64,000 nucleotides of DNA, from NCBI RefSeq assembly GCF_014203545.1, contig NZ_JACHJG010000014.1, positions 42,258 through 106,257 on the forward strand, in the 5' to 3' direction. Under the pieces are notes generated by a model. The model did no database searches, was not told the origin of the DNA, and saw only the letters and a list, made by a program, of their open reading frames with translations. A program made the position numbers and the translations under genes. The DNA comes from Streptomyces netropsis. Lineage in GTDB: Bacteria; Actinomycetota; Actinomycetes; Streptomycetales; Streptomycetaceae. Position 1 is the first letter of the stretch, and the number at the start of each line of letters is the position of its first letter. Below are positions 59,674 to 64,000 of the stretch, one piece after another.

Positions 59674-60602
59674 CGGGCGTGACAGTCAGCGGCGAGGCGT
59701 TCGTGCACCCGGCCCTTTTCTACCGCGGTGACACCGCATACCTGGCCGCCACCGTGCCCTTCATCCGGGACGGGCTGGCCGCGGGGGAGCCGGTGGCCGT
59801 GGCCGTTCCCGAACGGAACCTCGCTCTGCTCCGGGAAGCCCTGGGCGGGCAGGCCGACGCGGTGCGCTTCATCGACATGCAACAGGCCGGGCGCAATCCG
59901 GGCCGGATCATCCCGCGCGTCCTGCGCGCGTTCGCCGACGCCCATCAGGGCCGTCGTGTGCGGATCATCGGAGAGCCGATCTGGGCCGGCCGCACCGCGC
60001 AGGAGTACCCGGCGTGCGTGCAGCACGAGGCGCTGATCAATTACGCCTTCACGGGGCGCGACGTCACCATCGTGTGCCCCTACGACACCGGCCGGCTGTC
60101 CGCCGCCGTGCTGGCCGACGCCGAGGCCACCCATCCCGTCGTCAGGGACGGCGGCCTGGAGCGGCCCAGCGGGGCCTACGCACCCGACCGCGTCATCGCC
60201 CGGTACAACGAGCCCCTGCCGCTGCCGCCCGGAGTCTCCACGTTCACCTTCGACGCGAAGAGCCTCCCCGAGGCCCGGCACTTCGCCGCCGGGCTCGCCG
60301 CGGGGTTCGGGCTGCCCGACGGCAGGCACAGTGATCTGGAACTGTCGGTGGCGGAGCTGACCACCAACAGCGTGGTGCACGGCGGCGGTGCCGGCACCCT
60401 GCGGGTCTGGGCCGAGGGCGACCACCTGGTCTGCGAGGTCGAGGACCGTGGACACATCAGCGCTCCGCTGGCCGGCCGCTGTCCGCCCCCGCCGACCCAG
60501 CCCGGTGGCCGGGGTCTGCTCATGGTCCACTACGTCACCGACCTGGTCCGTACCCATACCCGCCCGCAGGGCACCACCACCCGCTTCTACCTCCGGCGCT
60601 GA
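59670..60602 (+). CDS. MEDS sensor domain fused to an anti-sigma-type histidine-kinase-like ATPase
   Basis: A 310-residue two-domain protein. Residues about 8-165 form a MEDS (DcmR-type) sensory domain (FVHPALFYRGDTAYLAATVP, MQQAGRNPGRIIPRVLRAFA, RVRIIGEPIWAGRTAQEYPA, INYAFTGRDVTIVCPYDTGR). Residues about 185-305 form a HATPase_c domain of the SpoIIAB/RsbW kind with N-box SVAELTTNSVVHGGGAGTLR, G1-like VEDRG and G2-like GGRGLLMVHYV. The MEDS domain may sense a small molecule or C1 compound, and the ATPase would act on the STAS protein encoded just before it (GTGA overlap). Confidence 0.9.
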   Translation: MTGVTVSGEAFVHPALFYRGDTAYLAATVPFIRDGLAAGEPVAVAVPERNLALLREALGGQADAVRFIDMQQAGRNPGRIIPRVLRAFADAHQGRRVRIIGEPIWAGRTAQEYPACVQHEALINYAFTGRDVTIVCPYDTGRLSAAVLADAEATHPVVRDGGLERPSGAYAPDRVIARYNEPLPLPPGVSTFTFDAKSLPEARHFAAGLAAGFGLPDGRHSDLELSVAELTTNSVVHGGGAGTLRVWAEGDHLVCEVEDRGHISAPLAGRCPPPPTQPGGRGLLMVHYVTDLVRTHTRPQGTTTRFYLRR

Positions 60603-61041
60603 CCGGTCAGGACACGAGCACCGTCACACCGTCGGCGCGCAGCGGCCGCGCCGAGACCGCGAACCCGTGACGGGGGCGTGCCGAGAGCGACATCGTCGCG
60701 CGTCGTGAGGGGTGTTCCCCCCGTCCTGCCGAACCACGCCTGCCACCGGGAGCCCGACGACGCCGGTCAGCCCATCGTGCCGGGCGCATCTCCATGCTGG
60801 TCATCCCGGCAATATCAACGTTCCGTACGACTCGGCAGAGACCCGCCGCACACCGGGCGGCGGCGCGAGCCCCCGAGGCGCCAGCGCCCTGCCGCGCGCG
60901 CCGTGCGCACGAGCAGTGCGCCGCGCGCTGGATCATGCACACGGGGTGTCTTTTCCCCTCGTGTCCCCCTCGTGCGTCCCACAAGGTGACCCCCGCAGCA
61001 GATTTCCCCAAGGAGATCGACTGCGACCCTACTGTCTGGAC
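60603..61041. other. 439-base gap with a possible truncated STAS remnant
   Basis: No intact gene is visible between the MEDS-ATPase and the MFS gene. On the minus strand 60607-60693 encodes a 28-residue frame whose FAVSARPLRADGVTVLVS resembles the first strand of a STAS domain and stops exactly where GELD would follow. It may be a truncated or degraded STAS gene, but it is short and lacks a ribosome site. The gap's 3' end contains AAGGAG (about 61010-61016), which belongs to the MFS gene. I see nothing else. Confidence 0.3.
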
Positions 61042-62334
61042 ATGGGACACACCGCCTCGGGACCGGCACATCCCGCCGGATACCGCGAACTCGTCACCCG
61101 TCCCCTGCTGATCTGGGCGGCGGTCATGACCACCGCCCGACTGCCCGTCGCCATAATGCCGCTGGCCTGCGTCTTCCTCGTCCGCGAGGAACCCGGCGGC
61201 TACGCACTGGGCGCGTTTCTCGCTGCGGCGTTCACGCTGGGCGAGGTCGTGGGCGGGGCAATCCTCGGGCCACGGCTACGCCCCAAACGCGTCGTCGGCC
61301 AGCTGGCCTGCGGGCTGGGCGGCGGAGCCGTCGCCTTCGCCGCGCTCGGCATACTGCGAGGCGCTCATCCGGTGCTCCTGGCGGCGCTCGCCGCTCTCGC
61401 GGGCGCCGCACCCGCCGCGAGCCCCGCGGGCCTGCGCACGCTGCTCACCACCCAGGTGCCCGCACAACTGCGCCCCCGCGTCCTGAGCGCCGAGACCATG
61501 CTCGCCTACACCACCTCGGCCGTCGGCCCGGCACTCGTCAGCTGGCTGGCCCTGGACTTCGCCTCCTGCGCCCCCCTGTGGGTGGCCGCCCTGCTGGCCT
61601 TCACCGCAGCCAAGGCGCTGCGCGCATTGCCGATGCGATGGGAGTCCGACGAGGCGACCCGCACCGGCCCCTCGCTCCTGCGGTGCGTTCTCCCCGCCTG
61701 GCCCGCCTATCTCGCGGGCGCGGCCGCACTCATCCTGTTCGCCCTGTCGGAACTGGCGCTGCCCGCGTTGATGGAGGAGTGCGGCGCACCCATCGGCTGG
61801 GTGGGTCTCATGCTCACCATGCAATCGGGCTTCGCCGTACTGGGCGCCATGATCTACGGGCTCCGCCGCTGGCCGGGCGACCCCCAGCGGCAAGGGCTCG
61901 TCCTGGTGCTCGGCATCGCGGGCTGTGTGGTGTCCGCGGCCCTCGGCCACTGCCTCGCGGCCATCGTGGCCGCGCTGTCGGTCGCCGGCCTGCTGTACGC
62001 GGGTGCCCAGGTCACCCGGCACATGGCGGTGCGCGAGAGATTGGAGCCCGCCGCGTTGGCCGCCGGCTACTCGGTGATGGGAGCGATCGCCGCCATCGGC
62101 TACGCGCTCGGCGCGACCCTGGCGGGCGCCATGCTCAGCTCCACCACTCCCACGTTCACCCTCCTCACCGGGGTGGCCGTCGCCTGCGTCCTCATCTCCA
62201 TCGGCGCACTGGGCGACCGCCGCCGCCGCGAACCTCCCGCCCGGGAGTTCGCACCGGACGAGGAAGAGCCGAGAGTGCCACGGCAGGCGTTGGGCGGGTC
62301 CCCGGACACCGCGCGGACCCACCACGACCCGTGA
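61042..62334 (+). CDS. MFS permease
   Basis: A 430-residue, twelve-helix permease of the major facilitator superfamily. It begins ELVTRPLLIWAAVMTTARLP and has FLAAAFTLGEVVGGAILGPR, a central loop (MRWESDEATRTGPSLLRC) and a hydrophilic C-terminal tail (RRREPPAREFAPDEEEPRVP). It lacks clear drug-antiporter motifs, so the substrate is unknown. ATG 61042 is the conventional start. An AAGGAG site sits about 5 bases before an in-frame CTG at 61021, so a rare CTG start adding seven residues is possible. Confidence 0.85.
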   Translation: MGHTASGPAHPAGYRELVTRPLLIWAAVMTTARLPVAIMPLACVFLVREEPGGYALGAFLAAAFTLGEVVGGAILGPRLRPKRVVGQLACGLGGGAVAFAALGILRGAHPVLLAALAALAGAAPAASPAGLRTLLTTQVPAQLRPRVLSAETMLAYTTSAVGPALVSWLALDFASCAPLWVAALLAFTAAKALRALPMRWESDEATRTGPSLLRCVLPAWPAYLAGAAALILFALSELALPALMEECGAPIGWVGLMLTMQSGFAVLGAMIYGLRRWPGDPQRQGLVLVLGIAGCVVSAALGHCLAAIVAALSVAGLLYAGAQVTRHMAVRERLEPAALAAGYSVMGAIAAIGYALGATLAGAMLSSTTPTFTLLTGVAVACVLISIGALGDRRRREPPAREFAPDEEEPRVPRQALGGSPDTARTHHDP

Positions 62335-62362
62335 GGGAGGGCGTGCGGTGGCCGCGACCGCA

Positions 62363-62896
62363 TCACGTGCCGAGCAGGTCGAGGATGTCGTCGGCGTGCT
62401 CCTCTTCCTCCTCGAGGATGGATTCCAGCAGTCGGCGCGTGGTGGGGTCGCGGTCCGCCAGCCAGCGGACGATCTCCTGGTAGCTGGAGATGACGATCCG
62501 CTCGGCGAGCAGATTGTGTTCCAGCATCTCCTTCAGTTCGTTCGGCGACGGGGTGGTGTAGTCGGTGTGCGCACGCCGGGCCAGGGTCGCCGGGTCGAAA
62601 TCGGGCTCGCCACCCAGCTGGGAAACGCGTTCGGCCGCCCTCATGGCGTGCTGCATCTCCTGCGCCGCGTGCTCGGTGAACTCGGCGGCCACCTGGGCCC
62701 GGTCGATGCCGGTGGCCGAGATGGCGTGCCGGGTGTAGCGCAGCCAGCACACCATCTCCGTCGCGATGACGTCATTGAGGATGTCGATCACGCGTTCGCT
62801 GTCGACGCCGTACGAGTCGGTGACGGGCCCCGCCTCCATCTTCCGTCGTGCGTCCTCGCGGATCCTGGTGACGTCCAGAACGAAGTCGTCGCTCAT
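62363..62896 (-). CDS. Ferritin-like (bacterioferritin/Dps-type) protein
   Basis: A 177-residue four-helix protein. Di-iron-type ligands are visible as Glu47 (ATEMVCWLRYTRHAISATG), Glu80 and His83 (EHAAQEMQHAMRAAERVSQ), Glu132 (LLAERIVISSYQEIV) and Glu166/His167 in the acidic helix LEEEEEHADDILDLL. LGGEPDFDPATLARRAHTDY is a signature of this actinobacterial ferritin-like group. It may store iron or protect against peroxide. It is convergent with the MFS gene. Confidence 0.9.
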   Translation of the reverse strand: MSDDFVLDVTRIREDARRKMEAGPVTDSYGVDSERVIDILNDVIATEMVCWLRYTRHAISATGIDRAQVAAEFTEHAAQEMQHAMRAAERVSQLGGEPDFDPATLARRAHTDYTTPSPNELKEMLEHNLLAERIVISSYQEIVRWLADRDPTTRRLLESILEEEEEHADDILDLLGT

Positions 62897-63026
62897 GCCC
62901 GGGCCCTCTCTGCTCGCGTCGCGCCCCGCTTCCGGAGCTCGGGGAAGAAGAAGGTTCCCCCGGAGTGGGGCACAGCCACGCAGGCCGCCCCAAGATGACC
63001 GGTTCGCCGCAACGGGGGGGGCGGGG

Positions 63027-63572
63027 TCAGTCGCGGACGGGGACCTTGTGGGCCACCGCGGTGACGTGGAGTTCACCGTGGTCGACGACGTCGCCGAGCG
63101 CGATGGTGCGGTAGGTCGTGGCGCCCGGCGGCGTCACCCGCAGGAAGTCGGCTCGGCGGGCCTCGGTGCCGGAGTGGGTCCAGGCCACGTTGGCCTGCGC
63201 CGCCTCGCCGGGACGCAGCCGTACGACCTTGTTGCCGGGGTCGTCCGCGTACCAGGTGTTGCCCCGCACCGTGCGGGTGGGCAGCGGGGCGTGCCGGGCG
63301 TTCTCCAACCCCAGCCCCGGATAGCCGCGCAGTGCGCAGAGGCGGTCGGTGGTGTTCCGCAGCTCCAGTGTGCCGCCGGCGTGGTTCATTCCGCCGCCGA
63401 GCCGGTCGCGGAAGGAGATCCGCAGGTCGGGGGTGCCGCAAGTGGCGACCGCCTGCGGCGCGGACGCTCCCGCCGGAGCTGCCTGGGCGGCCCCCGCCCC
63501 GGCCGTCACGGCGAGCGCCGTGCCGATCGCGGCAGCGGTGGAGACGAGTTGGGCGGTGGTGGGACGTATCAC
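63027..63572 (-). CDS. DUF4232-like secreted protein
   Basis: A 181-residue protein beginning with a GTG (63572) after an AAAGGA ribosome site. The signal peptide (QLVSTAAAIGTALAVTAGAG, cut near AQAAPAG, about residue 33) leads to a DUF4232-type beta domain with CGTPDLRISFRDRLGGGMNH, GGTLELRNTTDRLCALRGYP and RLRPGEAAQANVAWTHSG. The two cysteines could form a disulphide. It is a common secreted or lipoprotein-like actinobacterial family of unknown function. Confidence 0.88.
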   Translation of the reverse strand: MIRPTTAQLVSTAAAIGTALAVTAGAGAAQAAPAGASAPQAVATCGTPDLRISFRDRLGGGMNHAGGTLELRNTTDRLCALRGYPGLGLENARHAPLPTRTVRGNTWYADDPGNKVVRLRPGEAAQANVAWTHSGTEARRADFLRVTPPGATTYRTIALGDVVDHGELHVTAVAHKVPVRD

Positions 63573-63783
63573 GAGCGTGTCCTTTCCACAGGCGCTGGAC
63601 ATCCGTTGTCCTGGCCCGGCGCGCGCCGGGCCACCTGGCCGCCTACCCGCAGGGGGCGCGGGCGAACACGGGCGGTCGCGCCGACCGCACGGCCCGAGGG
63701 ACGCCGGGACGGTGTGAGGCCGGTCTGCCCGGCACCCCGGGGCCGAGCAGACCGACGCGGTGTTCGGGGCATGGGCCGGGCAC

Positions 63784-64000
63784 TCAGCCCAGGATGTGCA
63801 CCTCGGTGCTGTTCGTCCCCGTGCGGCTCTTCTTGACGGCCACGAGGTCGGGACGGCCGTCACGGTTCCAGTCGGCGACGGAGAAGTCGAACGTCCCGTC
63901 CGTCTCGTGGAGTGCTGTGCCGGTCTGGAGGGTGAAGCGTTGGAAGTTGCTGGCGCCGGAGAGGATATGGACTTCGGTGCTGTTGGTGCCGGTTCTGTTT
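63784..64000 (-). CDS. C-terminal end of an FG-GAP/VCBS repeat protein (partial)
   Basis: The last 71 codons of a gene that enters the window from the right. It shows repeat units of the FG-GAP/VCBS beta-propeller type: TGTNSTEVHILSGASNFQRF and FDFSVADWNRDGRPDLVAVK, then a second TGTNSTEVHILG ending at TGA 63784-63786. The NST-EVHIL unit recurs about 60 residues apart. In Streptomyces such C-terminal repeats often follow a lysozyme- or glycosidase-type catalytic domain, but that domain is outside this window. Confidence 0.8.
   Translation of the reverse strand, partial: NRTGTNSTEVHILSGASNFQRFTLQTGTALHETDGTFDFSVADWNRDGRPDLVAVKKSRTGTNSTEVHILG

Noticed and set aside
1..64000. CRISPR arrays, insertion sequences, phage genes and rRNA/tRNA genes
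   Set aside because: No regularly spaced repeats, transposase or integrase motifs, terminal inverted repeats around a transposase, or structural RNA sequences were seen by eye.

Overview
The window is very GC-rich. Its real genes carry strongly G/C-biased third codon positions, many start with GTG, and neighbours often share ATGA/GTGA stop-start overlaps. Together with WhiB, MmpL, F420-dependent enzymes, MEDS/STAS anti-sigma proteins, twin-arginine enzymes and assimilatory nas/nir genes, this points to a Streptomyces or close relative. I saw no rRNA, tRNA, insertion sequence, phage gene or CRISPR array. Protein families were assigned by eye from motifs.

Layout, left to right. 1-3952: right end of a PUFA-synthase-like (pfaC/pfaD) lipid or polyketide cluster. 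3976-7150: a secreted protein and a divergent MmpL transporter. 7077-16914: a nitrate/nitrite assimilation locus. A CbiX-like chelatase and a HemD-like protein (siroheme supply) diverge from nasA, an FAD reductase, nirB and an unusual nirD-narK fusion, the last four chained by ATGA overlaps. 16987-21078: a TetR regulator, a Vat/CatB-type acetyltransferase, and an old-yellow-enzyme/FadH reductase with a PadR regulator and a perfect 20-bp palindrome upstream. 21303-25681: a molybdenum hydroxylase whose [2Fe-2S] subunit is fused to a ferritin-like domain; this is the most unusual system here. 25893-34787: a HelD-type RNA polymerase-associated ATPase, a TAT-exported GH109-like oxidoreductase, secreted, DJ-1/PfpI and membrane proteins, a DAO-Rieske oxidoreductase, and CsbD-type small stress proteins.

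34985-41271: a WhiB protein, an SRPBCC protein, a membrane protein, a PrmC/HemK-like methyltransferase behind an apparent leader-peptide attenuator, a HEAT-repeat protein and a large unknown. 41508-46903: a TetR/DHA2 efflux pair with palindromic operators, a DUF1707-FHA protein, a protein-kinase remnant, a methyltransferase and small proteins. 46959-50646: a three-subunit PaoABC-type molybdenum hydroxylase operon. 50787-64000: VOC protein, L,D-transpeptidase, GNAT acetyltransferase, Ddn-like nitroreductase fused to hemerythrin, erythromycin-esterase homologue, F420-dependent LLM oxidoreductase, DUF4142 protein, a frameshifted PepSY lipoprotein, SRPBCC protein, a STAS/MEDS-ATPase pair, an MFS permease, a ferritin-like protein, a DUF4232-like protein and the end of an FG-GAP repeat protein.

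Themes are nitrogen assimilation with its own siroheme branch, two distinct molybdenum hydroxylases, several redox fusions (NirD-NarK, [2Fe-2S]-ferritin, Ddn-hemerythrin, DAO-Rieske) and stress or anti-sigma signalling. Starts were chosen from Shine-Dalgarno sequences, stop-start overlaps and family length.
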